64,000 nucleotides of DNA from Archangium violaceum (GCF_016887565.1 NZ_CP069396.1:9220001-9284000), one strand, 5' to 3'. Shown: positions 20,115 through 29,377, counted from the first letter of the stretch. Numbers and translations are program-made. Notes: generated by a model not told the origin, from the letters alone.

Positions 20115-21338
20115 ATGCCCTCCCGTAGAAAAGATGCTCGTCGCCCCACGAGGCGCCCGACTCCCCGCCCCCAGAAGGGCACAACCGCCCCCAAGCGGGG
20201 TTCTTCCTCCTCATCGAGAGGTGCCGCCCCCCCCAGGGGAGCCACCTCCCGGGGGGCGAAGTCTCCCCCGCCTCCACCGGCGCCCCCCGTCCCACCCCGG
20301 GTGAAGCCGCCGCCCATACCACCCGACACCCTCCCCGCACAACCCGGGCGGTGGCTGTGGACCTGCCGCGCCGGTTTCGAACCCCACCTGTTCGAAGAGC
20401 TGGCATGGGCGGGGGCATCCCCCCGGATGCTCGGCGAGGTGCTCGTGGAGAGCGAGAAGCGCCCAGCGGAGCCCCCGGCCTTCGCCCGTACGGGCATCCG
20501 CGTGGTGGCCTCCTTCCTGGCCGGACAGCCATCCGAGCAGTTGGCGCAGTCGATTGCCTCCCGGGTGACCGAGGCGGTGCCCACCGGCCCCCTCGTGCTG
20601 CAGTCCTTCACCCCGGACAGCCCGGCGGGCAACCGGCTGGCCGACGAGGCGGACGCCGTGCTGGAGGCGGTGCGCACGCGCCTGCCCGCCGACCGGCTCC
20701 TGGAGGAGACCTGGCGGGCCCGCGAGTCCGGCGCGACGCTCGTCGAGCTGTGCGTGGCCCCGGGGGTGGTGGTGGTGGGCTCGGTCCCCGCGCGGGAGGC
20801 GCTGTCGCTCTCCCCGGGTGGACGCCAACGCATGCGGCGCCCGGGCGATGCGGCCTCGCGCGCGGCCATGAAGCTGGAGGAGGCCCTGGTCAGCCTGCCC
20901 TTCGAGCCGGGCCGGGGCGAGGTGTGCGTGGACCTCGGCGCGGCGCCCGGCGGGTGGACGCAGCGGCTGGTGGCGCGTGGCGCGCGGGTCATCGCCGTGG
21001 ATCCGGCGAAGCTGATACCGGAGCTGGCCGGGCTCCCCCGCGTGGAGCACATCCAGGAGAGCGCCTTCGCCTACACCCCGGAGGAGCCCGCCGACTGGCT
21101 CTTCTGCGACATGGCCTGGCGGCCCATCGAGGTGGCGCAGCTCCTGGCCAAGTGGGGCCGGCGCGGTTGGGCCACGCACCTGGTGGCCAACATCAAGCTG
21201 CCGATGAAGGACAAGAACCCCATCCTCCTGCGCGTGCGCCACATCCTCGTCGAGGAGGGGGGCTGGCAGGCGCTGACCATCCGCCAGCTCTACCACGACC
21301 GGGACGAGGTGACCGTCACCGCGCACCGGACGAGCTGA
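20115..21338 (+). CDS. rlmM: RlmM-type 23S rRNA 2'-O-ribose methyltransferase
   Basis: A 407-residue FtsJ-fold methyltransferase. The SAM motif VDLGAAPGGWTQRLVARGA is near residue 273, followed by VIAVDPAKL, the DWLFCDMAWRP motif, the catalytic-Lys region NIKLPMKDK and the RlmM C-terminal hallmark IRQLYHDRDEVTVTAHR. The N-terminal THUMP-like region starts near residue 78 (WTCRAGFEPHLFEELAWAG). RlmM methylates C2498 of 23S rRNA in E. coli; the same target is likely. Unusual is the first 75-residue extension, basic then Pro-rich (RRPTRRPTPRPQKG, PPPPPAPPVPPRVKPPPIPP). The ATG at 20115 was chosen; an in-frame start at 20013 is possible but runs into the secA promoter region. Confidence 0.87.
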   Translation: MPSRRKDARRPTRRPTPRPQKGTTAPKRGSSSSSRGAAPPRGATSRGAKSPPPPPAPPVPPRVKPPPIPPDTLPAQPGRWLWTCRAGFEPHLFEELAWAGASPRMLGEVLVESEKRPAEPPAFARTGIRVVASFLAGQPSEQLAQSIASRVTEAVPTGPLVLQSFTPDSPAGNRLADEADAVLEAVRTRLPADRLLEETWRARESGATLVELCVAPGVVVVGSVPAREALSLSPGGRQRMRRPGDAASRAAMKLEEALVSLPFEPGRGEVCVDLGAAPGGWTQRLVARGARVIAVDPAKLIPELAGLPRVEHIQESAFAYTPEEPADWLFCDMAWRPIEVAQLLAKWGRRGWATHLVANIKLPMKDKNPILLRVRHILVEEGGWQALTIRQLYHDRDEVTVTAHRTS

Positions 21339-21379
21339 AGTCCCCTGCGCCCGTGGGGCACCCGCGCTAAAGAGCGGCC

Positions 21380-22069
21380 ATGCCCTACGCCATCGACGAA
21401 GCCATGGCCACCGCCCTGGTGGCCCTCTACCCCCGGCTCGTGCAGCGCTCGCCCGAGCCGGTGAAGGTCGCCCTCCAGCGCCTGCTCGACGAGGAGCACG
21501 CGCGCCGCGGCGTCCCGGACGCGACGGGCGCGCTCAACCCGCTCGCCCTCACCCAGGGGACGCTCCTCAAGGAGGAGTTCGATCTCTCCACCCACGCGCA
21601 CCACGAGGGCTGGACGCTGGGCGCGCTCCTCGTCGACGTGAAGGGGATGATCCACGTCAACGCGCGCCATGGCTTCCCCGCGGGTGACGCGATGCTGCGG
21701 GCCGTGGTGGCGTCGCTCCACGCGCAGCTGACCGGAGCGAAGGTGGTGCGGCTGCAGGGCGACAACTTCGCCGCGCTGCTGGTGCCCACCTCGGGGCTGT
21801 CGGTGACGGAGGGGCTGCGCGAGTCCGCCCGAGCCCGGCTCGTGGCCGACGCGCGCGCCGCGCTGCCCACGGGCGCCGAGGCCCCGGACTTCACGCTCGC
21901 CCTGCTGGAGCTGACCATCGAGCAGCCCACCCACTGGCAGGTGCTGGGACCCCTCGTGTGGGGCGAGCTCGAGCGCGCCTACACCCTGGAGCGCATGGGG
22001 AACGCCGGGGGACTCCAGCGCCGACGGCTTCAGCTCGGAGGGTTCGTCCCGGGACGCACCGAGCCCTGA
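21380..22069 (+). CDS. Degenerate GGDEF-domain protein
   Basis: A 229-residue cytoplasmic protein. Residues 50-210 follow the diguanylate-cyclase fold: LGALLVDVKGMIHVNARHGFPAGDAMLRAVV matches the conserved D...N...G...GD..L..V helix-turn region, and VVRLQGDNFAALLVPT occupies the catalytic-loop position. The GGDEF signature is QGDNF, and no RxxD inhibitory site precedes it. Catalysis is therefore doubtful; it may bind GTP or c-di-GMP or be a structural relic. There is no sensory domain, only a short N-terminal helical segment. It starts 42 bp after the rlmM stop and converges with the M23 peptidase gene. Confidence 0.75.
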   Translation: MPYAIDEAMATALVALYPRLVQRSPEPVKVALQRLLDEEHARRGVPDATGALNPLALTQGTLLKEEFDLSTHAHHEGWTLGALLVDVKGMIHVNARHGFPAGDAMLRAVVASLHAQLTGAKVVRLQGDNFAALLVPTSGLSVTEGLRESARARLVADARAALPTGAEAPDFTLALLELTIEQPTHWQVLGPLVWGELERAYTLERMGNAGGLQRRRLQLGGFVPGRTEP

Positions 22070-22097
22070 AAACGCGAAAGGGGCGAGGGTTTTTCGA

Positions 22098-22130
22098 CCC
22101 TCACCCCTGCCCTCTCCCAGAGGGAGAGGG
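22098..22130. repeat. Dispersed palindromic repeat, copy 3
   Basis: CCCTCACCCCTGCCCTCTCC plus loop and GGGAGAGGG, between the convergent degenerate-GGDEF and M23 peptidase genes. Just upstream lies a second, weaker hairpin (GGGGCGAGGG, T-rich loop, ACCCTCACCCC), so the 22074-22130 stretch can form bidirectional terminator structures. Confidence 0.75.
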
Positions 22131-22150
22131 AGCGCACACACGGGAGCGGA

Positions 22151-23068
22151 CTACTCCTCGAGGATGAACTTGCGCGGGTTCTGCGGGATGCCGTTGACGC
22201 GCACTTCGTAGTGCAGGTGCGGACCCGTGGAGCGGCCCGTGTTGCCCACGTTGGCGATCAGCGCCCCACGCTTCACCCGGTCTCCCGCCTTCACCAGCAG
22301 CTTCGACAGGTGGCCGTAGCGCGTCTTGATGCCGTAGCCGTGGTCGATGACGATCACGTTGCCGTAGCCGCCCTCGAGCCCCGCGAACACCACCGTGCCA
22401 TCCGACGGCGCGTTGACTTCCTTGCCGTGCGGGGCCGCGATGTCCATGCCGCCGTGCGACACGCGCTCGGCCGTGTACGGATCCAACCGCTGGCCGAAGT
22501 CGCTCGTCACCCAGCCGCGCGTCGGCCACATGGACGGCGTGGAGGCCAGCAGCGACTTCTGGTCCTGGAAGTAGGCCTGCATCTCCTGGAGGCTCTGCTC
22601 CTGGCGCGTGGCCTCGGCGCTCAGCCGATCCAACTTGCCCGCGAGCGCCTTGGGCGACTCCATGCTCGTCAGCTCGGTGAACTGCGTCTCCGCGGCGGGG
22701 GCGCCCACGCCGGGCTCCTGCTCCACCGGACCCATGGCCAGGTTGCGCTGGGGATCCGACAGCAGGGTCATCGCGCGCAGCTTCTGGTCGAAGCGCTCCA
22801 CCCGGTCCAGCGTGGACCCGATGTGCTCGATGCGCTCGCGCACCGTCTTCAACTGGCTGCGCAGCGTCAGGTTCTCCTCACGCAGGATGCGGTTCTCCGC
22901 CGCGTCCCGGGCTACCTGGAAGTAGTGGAGCGTGGCCCCGAGGGCCAGGCCCGCCAGCAGCAGAAGACCTCCTCCAATCTGGAGGAACAGGCTCTTCTGC
23001 ACGCGGTAGCGCTTGACCGGAGACTCGTGGTCCGGGACCACGATCAGGGTGTAGGACTTTTTCGCCAA
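22151..23068 (-). CDS. M23 family peptidoglycan endopeptidase, membrane-anchored
   Basis: A 305-residue inner-membrane-anchored LytM/peptidase_M23 protein. Residues 1-25 are cytoplasmic, a single membrane span lies near 29-46, a coiled coil near 50-100 and again near 140-175, and the peptidase domain from about 185 to the end. Zinc ligands are visible in SHGGMDIA (H-x3-D, near 203-207) and HLHYEV (near 281); the active-site His lies in YGHLSKL. All catalytic residues seem present, so it probably cuts peptidoglycan cross-links, although some family members only activate amidases. The ATG has an AGGGAG site upstream. Confidence 0.9.
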   Translation of the reverse strand: MAKKSYTLIVVPDHESPVKRYRVQKSLFLQIGGGLLLLAGLALGATLHYFQVARDAAENRILREENLTLRSQLKTVRERIEHIGSTLDRVERFDQKLRAMTLLSDPQRNLAMGPVEQEPGVGAPAAETQFTELTSMESPKALAGKLDRLSAEATRQEQSLQEMQAYFQDQKSLLASTPSMWPTRGWVTSDFGQRLDPYTAERVSHGGMDIAAPHGKEVNAPSDGTVVFAGLEGGYGNVIVIDHGYGIKTRYGHLSKLLVKAGDRVKRGALIANVGNTGRSTGPHLHYEVRVNGIPQNPRKFILEE

Positions 23069-23238
23069 TGACAGCTCCCTTGTGCGCCTTCGCGCTTCGG
23101 CGTGCGAACTCGGGACCGGAATCTAGGTCGCTCCCGAGTCAGCCACATCTCCCCACGCCCCGCGGCCCATCCATCCGTTATCCACCGGGCCGATGAAGCC
23201 CGATGATACTTTGGGCAGCTACCACCCGACTTCTCAGG

Positions 23239-23255
23239 GTGTCAAGCAATGACAC
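23239..23255. promoter_or_regulatory. Inverted repeat GTGTCA-N5-TGACAC, possible operator
   Basis: A perfect 6-bp inverted repeat with a 5-base centre, in the 253-bp gap upstream of the M23 peptidase gene and downstream of the PP2C gene. Its size and symmetry are those of a dimeric-regulator site. A GACACC half-site follows closely. No matching promoter was identified with confidence. Apart from this and the 23299 hairpin I see nothing else in the gap. Confidence 0.35.
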
Positions 23256-23298
23256 ACGACACCCAACGTTCCACGTCCAGTCCGGTGGAACAATTCCA

Positions 23299-23319
23299 GG
23301 CGCCCTCTCCGAGGGCGCC
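23299..23319 (-). terminator. Hairpin after the PP2C phosphatase gene
   Basis: A perfect 9-bp stem GGCGCCCTC/GAGGGCGCC with a 3-base loop, starting 3 bp past the stop of the PP2C gene on the transcribed strand. It is followed by a weakly T-rich stretch (TGGAATTGTT). It is likely the end of the recN-PP2C transcript. Confidence 0.6.
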
Positions 23320-23321
23320 GC

Positions 23322-24119
23322 TCAGGCGGACATCTGGACGACGATGACGGTGATGTTGTCGTCTCCGCCACGCTCGTTCGCCAGGTCGATCAGACGCTTG
23401 GGGATGTCCGCGAAGTTCCCGGTGGCCTGCACCACCTCATGGAGCTCACGGTCCTCCACCATGTTGGCGAGACCATCCGAGCACAGCAGGAAGACGTCTC
23501 CCGGCTCCGCCACCACCCCCATGACGTCCACCTGGACTTCCTCTTCGAAGCCCACGGAGCGGGTGATGATGTTCTTGTAGCGGGAGTGCTTGGCCTCCTC
23601 GGGGGTGATCATCCCGGCCTTGATCTGCTCGTTGACCAGCGAGTGGTCCTCGGAGATCTGCTGGATGAGGGGACCCCGGACGAGGTAGGCCCGGCTGTCA
23701 CCCACGTGCGCGAAGAACGCCAGGTTGTCGCGCACGACGAGTGAGATGACCGTCGTACCCATGCCCGACAGGCGCGGATCCTCCTGCGCGGTGGTGAAGA
23801 TGGCCAGACAGGCCCTCTCCACCGCCGTGCGCAAGGCATCCGGCAGGAGCGCGTCCTGCAGGTTGGGAGCGGTGACGAACGGGTTGTCCCGGCTGTCCCG
23901 GGCCCGTCTGAGCTCCTTGTCGATGGTCTCGACGGCGATGCGGGAGGCGGTACCGCCCCCAGCATGGCCACCCATGCCATCCGCGACGACGTACAGCTGC
24001 AGCTCGTCGTCGATCAGGAAGCTGTCTTCGTTGTGATTGCGCTTACGCCCCACATCCGTGAGGCCGGCCGAGACGACCTTCATGCGGGGAGCCGCGGTCT
24101 GCCCTGCGGTTCTGGACAC
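23322..24119 (-). CDS. PP2C-type serine/threonine phosphatase (Stp1-like)
   Basis: A 265-residue metal-dependent protein phosphatase. All bacterial PP2C motifs are present: RNHNEDSFLI (motif 1, residues 27-36), VVADGMGGHAGG (45-56), GMGTTVI, HVGDSRAYLVR, EDHSLV, ITRSVG, CSDGLANM and GGDDNITVIVV. It should remove phosphate from Ser/Thr residues placed by the Hanks-type kinases that are abundant in myxobacteria. The start at GTG 24119 is used; ATG at 24083 (MKVVSAGLTD) is an alternative, and neither has a strong ribosome site. It lies 57 bp after recN and may share its transcript. Confidence 0.93.
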   Translation of the reverse strand: MSRTAGQTAAPRMKVVSAGLTDVGRKRNHNEDSFLIDDELQLYVVADGMGGHAGGGTASRIAVETIDKELRRARDSRDNPFVTAPNLQDALLPDALRTAVERACLAIFTTAQEDPRLSGMGTTVISLVVRDNLAFFAHVGDSRAYLVRGPLIQQISEDHSLVNEQIKAGMITPEEAKHSRYKNIITRSVGFEEEVQVDVMGVVAEPGDVFLLCSDGLANMVEDRELHEVVQATGNFADIPKRLIDLANERGGDDNITVIVVQMSA

Positions 24120-24176
24120 GGCGTGGATGCTATGTGAGGGACCTTATCGGAGCAAGGAGGCGTTGCACGTACCTGA

Positions 24177-25916
24177 CTACGCACTGCGCCGCAGCCTGCT
24201 CCGGGACCCACCGTCCGGAGTCGGTTCACGCCGGGCCCGGGGGGGTCCGGACGCCCGGTGGGCCGAACGCACCAGGGCCTCGGCCGCGCCCAGTGCCTCG
24301 CGCGTGACCTCCACCCCGGACATCATCCGCGCCAGTTCCTGCGTCCGCTCGGAGCCGGCCTCCAGGGACACCACCTCGGAGACGGTGCGCTCGCCCTTGA
24401 GTCCCTTGCGGATGAGCAGGTGGGCGTCCGCGTAGGCCGCCACCTGCGGCAGGTGGGTGATGCACAGCACCTGACGGTGGCCGCTGACGTCCTTGATCAT
24501 CCGACCCACCACGTCGGCGATGGCACCGCTCACGCCCGAATCCGCTTCGTCCAGGATGTAACAACCGCACCCATCGCTGTCCGCCAGCGCACGCTTGAGG
24601 GCCAGCAGCAGGCGCGAGGCCTCACCGCCGGAGGCCACCTTGGCCAGCGGCCGGGGCGGCTCGCCCGGGTTGGCGCTGAAGATGAACTCCACCTCGTCCA
24701 CGCCCTCGGCCTTGAGCTGGGTGCCGGGCGTCACCCGCACCTCGAAGGCGGCCTTGCCCAGCGCGAGCAGCCCCAGGCCCTCGCGCACCTGCGCCCCGAA
24801 GGCGACGGCGCACGAGGAGCGCGCCCTCGAGAGGGCCTCGCCACTGCGGCGCGCCCGCTCCTCCGCGGCCTTGCGCTCGCGGGCGAGCTGCTCCAGCACC
24901 TCCTGCCGGTTGTCCAGCGTGGACAGCTCCGTCTCCAGCGCGTCACGTTTCTGCAACACGCCTTCCAGGGTGCAGGCGTGCTTGCGGCACAGCCGCTTGA
25001 GGGCATCCAGGCGGTCCTCCACCTCGCCCAGCCGGGCCGGGTCGGACTCCAGTCCCTCCACGTACCGGCTGAGCCGGCGCTGCGCCTCCTCCAACTCGGA
25101 GAGAGCCGAGCCCAGCGCGTCCGCCACCGGGGCCAGCGAGGCGTCGCACTTGGACGCCTCGTTCACCAGCCCCAGCGCGCGGCCCACCGTCTCCACCGCG
25201 CTCGACTCCTCGCCGCCGAGCAACAGCTCCGCCTCGGCGCCGTGCCGCTTGAGCTTCTCCGCCCCGGCCAGCCGGCGACGCTCGGCGTCCAGCCGCACGT
25301 CCTCGCCGGGCTCCGGCTCCAGGCGCGTGATCTCATCCAATTGGAAACGGAGGAACTCGGCGCGCTCGCGCAGCCGGGACTCGTCCCCGCCCAGCGCCTC
25401 CATGCGCGACACCACCTCCGCCACCGCCGCGTAGTCCCGCCCGTAGGCGGCCAGCTGCTCCTCCAACCGCCCGTACCGGTCCAACAGCACCCGGTGCAGC
25501 CCGGCGTCGAAGAGGCTCACGTGCTCGTGCTGGCCGGCGATGTCCACCGCGCCGCGCATGAAGCGGGCCAGCACGCCCACCGTCACCAGCGAACCATTGA
25601 TGTAGGCCTTGGCGCGGCCATTGCGGCCCACCACCCGGCGCACCAGCACCTCGTCACCGAGGTCCGGCACCCCCAGCTCCTCCATGCGCTCGGCCAGCAC
25701 CGGGGTGCGCTCGAACACGCCCTCCACCGAGGCCTCCTCGCAGCCCGAGCGGATGGCGTCCGCATCCGCCCGTCCGCCCAGCAGCAGCCCGAGCGCGTCC
25801 ACCAGGATGGACTTGCCCGCGCCCGTCTCGCCCGTGAGCACGGTGAGACCGGCCCCGAACGTCACCTCCACCTCCTCGATCACCGCCACATTCGAAATGC
25901 GCAAGCCCAGCAGCAC
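24177..25916 (-). CDS. recN: DNA repair protein RecN
   Basis: SMC-like ATPase RecN of 579 residues (553 in E. coli), acting in double-strand break repair. The N-terminal half has MLLGLRISNVAVIEEVEV and the Walker A GETGAGKS (residues 29-36). The middle is coiled coil with heptads (about 160-380). The C-terminal half has the ABC signature KVASGGEASRLLLALK, the Walker B YILDEADSGVSG and the H-loop LCITHLPQVAAYAD. The GTG start at 25916 has AAGGAGG six bases upstream. The C-terminal 30 residues are basic and low-complexity. No LexA-type box is obvious in the 149-bp upstream gap. Confidence 0.96.
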   Translation of the reverse strand: MLLGLRISNVAVIEEVEVTFGAGLTVLTGETGAGKSILVDALGLLLGGRADADAIRSGCEEASVEGVFERTPVLAERMEELGVPDLGDEVLVRRVVGRNGRAKAYINGSLVTVGVLARFMRGAVDIAGQHEHVSLFDAGLHRVLLDRYGRLEEQLAAYGRDYAAVAEVVSRMEALGGDESRLRERAEFLRFQLDEITRLEPEPGEDVRLDAERRRLAGAEKLKRHGAEAELLLGGEESSAVETVGRALGLVNEASKCDASLAPVADALGSALSELEEAQRRLSRYVEGLESDPARLGEVEDRLDALKRLCRKHACTLEGVLQKRDALETELSTLDNRQEVLEQLARERKAAEERARRSGEALSRARSSCAVAFGAQVREGLGLLALGKAAFEVRVTPGTQLKAEGVDEVEFIFSANPGEPPRPLAKVASGGEASRLLLALKRALADSDGCGCYILDEADSGVSGAIADVVGRMIKDVSGHRQVLCITHLPQVAAYADAHLLIRKGLKGERTVSEVVSLEAGSERTQELARMMSGVEVTREALGAAEALVRSAHRASGPPRARREPTPDGGSRSRLRRSA

Positions 25917-26065
25917 GGTGCCCTCCTTCCGCCAAACGGCCCGTACCTGAACAACCTAGCAGTGGCCTCTGACACTGCACAAGCGTTCCGTCCCGTGGCT
26001 CGTGCGGCAGCTTGCATGCACGGAGGGTGATGTGAGCGGTCGGACTCTCGTGTAGTCCTCCAGGG

Positions 26066-29000
26066 TCATTCGCCCTGGAACAGGTCGACGATGTCCGCCT
26101 CCGTCAGGAGCTTGCCGAAGTCGCCATCCGCGCTGAGAACGCCCGCGGCCAGGTCCTTCTTTCTCCTCTGGAGGCTGAGAATCTTCTCCTCGACAGTGCC
26201 GCGGGTAATGAGCTTGTAGCTGATGACCGCGCGCGTCTGGCCGATGCGGTGGGTACGGTCCGTGGCCTGGTCCTCCACGGCCGGGTTCCACCACGGGTCG
26301 TAGTGGATGACGTAGTCGGCCGCGGTGAGGTTGAGACCGGTGCCGCCCGCCTTGAGGCTGATGAAGAAGAGCGGGGGGCCGTCCGCGCGGTTGAACTCGT
26401 CCACCTTGCCCATGCGGTCCTTGGTGCGGCCGTCCAGGTAGAGGTAGCTCAGCCCGCGCCGGTCCGCCTCGCCCTTGAGCAGCTCCAGCATCTCGGTGAA
26501 CTGGCTGAACACGAGCGCGCGGTGTCCCTCGGCCACGAGGTCGTCCACCAGCTGGCCGAAGCGCTCCAGCTTCGCGCTGTTGGGCAGCAACGTGCCGGGA
26601 GGCATCTTGAGCAGGCGCGGGTCGCAGCACACCTGACGCAGGCGCATCAGCGCCGCGAGGATGGAGACGCGGCTGCGCTTGAAGCCCATCTTCTCGATGG
26701 ACTCGCTCACCTTGCGGCGGCTCTCCTCGAGCACCTCGCGGTAGAGGGCGGCCTGACCGGGCTCCATCTCGCACCAGGCCACGCTCTCCGTCTTGGGCGG
26801 CAGGTCCTTGGCCACCTCCGTCTTCAGACGGCGCATGATGAAGGGCTGGATGCGGCGGCGCAGGCGGTCTCGCACGGCGCCGTCGTTGGCCACCTGGATG
26901 GGCTGCTCGAAGCGGTCGCTGAAGCCCTCCGCGCTGCCGAGGAAGCCCGGCATGAGGAAGTCGAAGAGGCTCCACAGCTCGCTGAGCCGGTTCTCCAGCG
27001 GCGTACCGGTGAGCGCGAGCCGCGTGTCGCTCGGCAGCGACTTGCAGGCCTGCGCCGTGGCGCTGTCCGCGTTCTTGATGTTCTGCGCCTCGTCGAGGAT
27101 GACGTAGCGGAAGCCCACCTCGCTGAGCGCCTCCAGGTCGCGCCGCACCAGCGCGTAGGACGTGAGCACCAGGTCCGCGCCCTTGAGGTCCTCGACGCGC
27201 TCCTTGCGGTCCTGTCCGTGCCAGACGATCGTCTTGAGGCCCGGGGTGAAGCGCTCGGCCTCGCGCTCCCAGTTGGCGAGCACGCTGGTGGGGGCCACCA
27301 CGAGCGACGGCTTGCGGCCCTCCTCGTTGGCCACCTTCTGCAGGAGGCTCAGCGACTGGATCGTCTTTCCCAGACCCATGTCGTCCGCGAGGATGCCGGA
27401 CAGGCCGTGCCGGTGGAGGAACCACAGCCACGACAGGCCCGCCTCCTGGTAGTGGCGCAGCGTGGCCTGGAGACCGTCGGGCACGCCCACCTTGGGCACG
27501 CCGTTGGTGTCGCGCAGCTCCGTCATGGCCTTGCGCGCCTTGGCCTCCACCTCGGTGAACTCCCCGAGCTCGACCAGCAGATCCAACGCGACGGCCTGGT
27601 GCAGCGGCAGGCGCGTGCGGGTGCGGCCGGGCAGCGCACCGGCCTCCTCCAGGAGGTCCGCGGCGCGCTTGATCTCCGCGATGTCCGCCTCGGCGTAGGT
27701 GCCGTCCTTGAGGGGCACGAAGCGCCGGCCCGAGTCGAGCCACATGCGCACCGCGCCCAGGTCCACCGCCTGGTCATCGGTGATGAACTCGGCGTCCAGC
27801 TCGAACCAGCTCACCCCGCTCATGCCCACGCGGATGCGCGGCTTGAGCTTGGGCCGCAGGCGCACCTTGGGGGCCTGCACGCCGTAGCGCTCCCAGTCCT
27901 CGGGCAGCGACGCGAGGCCGCGCGCCCAGAACTCGATGGCACCATCACCACTGGCCTCGTAGGAGTGCGAGTGGCCGTCGTAGCGCAGCCCCAGCTCCTG
28001 CAGGCACTTGCCCGCGCCGCGCTCGAGCTCCTCGCGGCGCCGGTACAGCTTGCGGCCATCCGCGCCCACGCCGCTGGCGTAGCCGAGGTGCGAGGCGTTG
28101 GGGGACACGGGGACGGTCGTCTGCCCGTAGCGCGCGGCGAGCTGCACCTTCACCTTCTCGGGAGAGCCCTCGAGGGTGAGCAGGAAGCGGGGCTCCACGG
28201 ACTCGTCCACGTCGATGTCGTCCGCCTTGAGCGCCATCTGGAAGCGCGGCAGGTGGGCGGCGAAGAACGTGAGCACCCGGTCGAGCTGTCCCACCGGGAA
28301 GGCCATGGTGGGCTCCAGCAACCACTTGCGCACCAGGCGGGGCGGCAGGTCCGGCTCCACCTGGTGGAGCGACTGCCCGGAGATGATCCACGTCCGCATG
28401 CCCGCCAGCAGGATGATGTCCTTGAAGGCCAGGCTCGTCCCGTCCGGCATGAGCAGCTCGATGCGGGCGGTGGCCCCGTCCGGGCGGGACTCGAGGTGGA
28501 TCTGCGGCCGCACCGGCTCGTCCGCGTAGATGAGCGCGGTGCCACGATAGATGACGCGGCGCTGGCGCAGGAACTCGAGCAGCTCGCACAGGTCCTCGTC
28601 GGACAGGACGATGCGCGAGTCGTACCGGTGCTCGTGCCTGGCGAGCAGGATGAAGATGCGCTCGTCGGCCGGGGCGATGCGGGTGCCGGCCTGGAGCATG
28701 CGCTTGACGTGCACGGGCCCCTTCATCTGGGCGTCCTGGCGGCGCACGTCCACCAGCCAGTGCCGGCCACCGGGGCTCGAGTTGGAGGGGGTGAGCCGGT
28801 AGAGGAACTCGTAGTCCGGCAGGGCGGACAGGCCCAGCCAGCTCTCCACCTTGGCGAGCGCGGGGAGGCTCACCGCGTCCACCAGGGGATTCTCCCCCTG
28901 GACGACGGGCTCCTCCGAGTCGACGACCGGCTCGTCGTCCGCTGGGGGATCGGCGGGAGCGGCCTCTGGCTTGGGGGCCACCTCGAGCTTGGACGCCGCC

Positions 29001-29377
29001 TCGGCCTTGGGGGCCTGCGCGGCATTCGCGGCGCTCGCGATCATGGAAGCACGCAGGCGGGCGGCGTAGACGAGCGCCGCGGCCACCACGTGCTTGCAGT
29101 GCGGCCCGTAGACATTCCAGGACGCGCAGGTGCACTTGGAGGTCGGCTTGCCGTTGCCCACCTCGAGGGCGACTTCATAGCGCTCCTCGGGCGAGGTGGA
29201 GCCGGCCACCTGGGCGCGGATGCTGTTGCCCTCGCGTTGGAGGCCGAAGACCCGACGGGTCTCGGCGACTTCGCGGCCCTTCTTGAAGGTGGTGGGCTGG
29301 ACCTCCGCCTTGAGGGCGCGCAGCCACTGGCCATCAAGCGGGAAAGAGGCGTCTCGTGTGTCGGCGGTGGAGGGCAC
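26066..29377 (-). CDS. SWIM-domain SNF2 family helicase
   Basis: A 1103-residue SWI2/SNF2 DNA translocase. A SWIM zinc finger lies near residues 81-98 (C82, C84, C94, H96 in CTCASWNVYGPHCKH), followed by an Ala/Pro/Glu-rich linker (about 118-150). A large middle region with SNF2-associated bacterial features comes next, then the motor. The motor has motif I ADDMGLGKT near 664, VVAPTSVLANWERE, motif II DEAQ near 759, LALTGTPLENRLSELWSLFDF, and the helicase C half with LVFSQFTEMLELL, GGTGLNLTAADYVIHYDPWWNPAVEDQATDRTHRIGQ split over several motifs. It probably remodels protein-DNA complexes in transcription or repair. The GTG start follows GAGAG. Divergent from the 2-hydroxyacid dehydrogenase gene. 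Confidence 0.92.
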   Translation of the reverse strand: MPSTADTRDASFPLDGQWLRALKAEVQPTTFKKGREVAETRRVFGLQREGNSIRAQVAGSTSPEERYEVALEVGNGKPTSKCTCASWNVYGPHCKHVVAAALVYAARLRASMIASAANAAQAPKAEAASKLEVAPKPEAAPADPPADDEPVVDSEEPVVQGENPLVDAVSLPALAKVESWLGLSALPDYEFLYRLTPSNSSPGGRHWLVDVRRQDAQMKGPVHVKRMLQAGTRIAPADERIFILLARHEHRYDSRIVLSDEDLCELLEFLRQRRVIYRGTALIYADEPVRPQIHLESRPDGATARIELLMPDGTSLAFKDIILLAGMRTWIISGQSLHQVEPDLPPRLVRKWLLEPTMAFPVGQLDRVLTFFAAHLPRFQMALKADDIDVDESVEPRFLLTLEGSPEKVKVQLAARYGQTTVPVSPNASHLGYASGVGADGRKLYRRREELERGAGKCLQELGLRYDGHSHSYEASGDGAIEFWARGLASLPEDWERYGVQAPKVRLRPKLKPRIRVGMSGVSWFELDAEFITDDQAVDLGAVRMWLDSGRRFVPLKDGTYAEADIAEIKRAADLLEEAGALPGRTRTRLPLHQAVALDLLVELGEFTEVEAKARKAMTELRDTNGVPKVGVPDGLQATLRHYQEAGLSWLWFLHRHGLSGILADDMGLGKTIQSLSLLQKVANEEGRKPSLVVAPTSVLANWEREAERFTPGLKTIVWHGQDRKERVEDLKGADLVLTSYALVRRDLEALSEVGFRYVILDEAQNIKNADSATAQACKSLPSDTRLALTGTPLENRLSELWSLFDFLMPGFLGSAEGFSDRFEQPIQVANDGAVRDRLRRRIQPFIMRRLKTEVAKDLPPKTESVAWCEMEPGQAALYREVLEESRRKVSESIEKMGFKRSRVSILAALMRLRQVCCDPRLLKMPPGTLLPNSAKLERFGQLVDDLVAEGHRALVFSQFTEMLELLKGEADRRGLSYLYLDGRTKDRMGKVDEFNRADGPPLFFISLKAGGTGLNLTAADYVIHYDPWWNPAVEDQATDRTHRIGQTRAVISYKLITRGTVEEKILSLQRRKKDLAAGVLSADGDFGKLLTEADIVDLFQGE

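Noticed and set aside
24137-24176. Gap between recN and the PP2C gene checked for a LexA/SOS-type box or terminator
   Set aside because: No palindrome or T-run was found; the two genes are probably cotranscribed.
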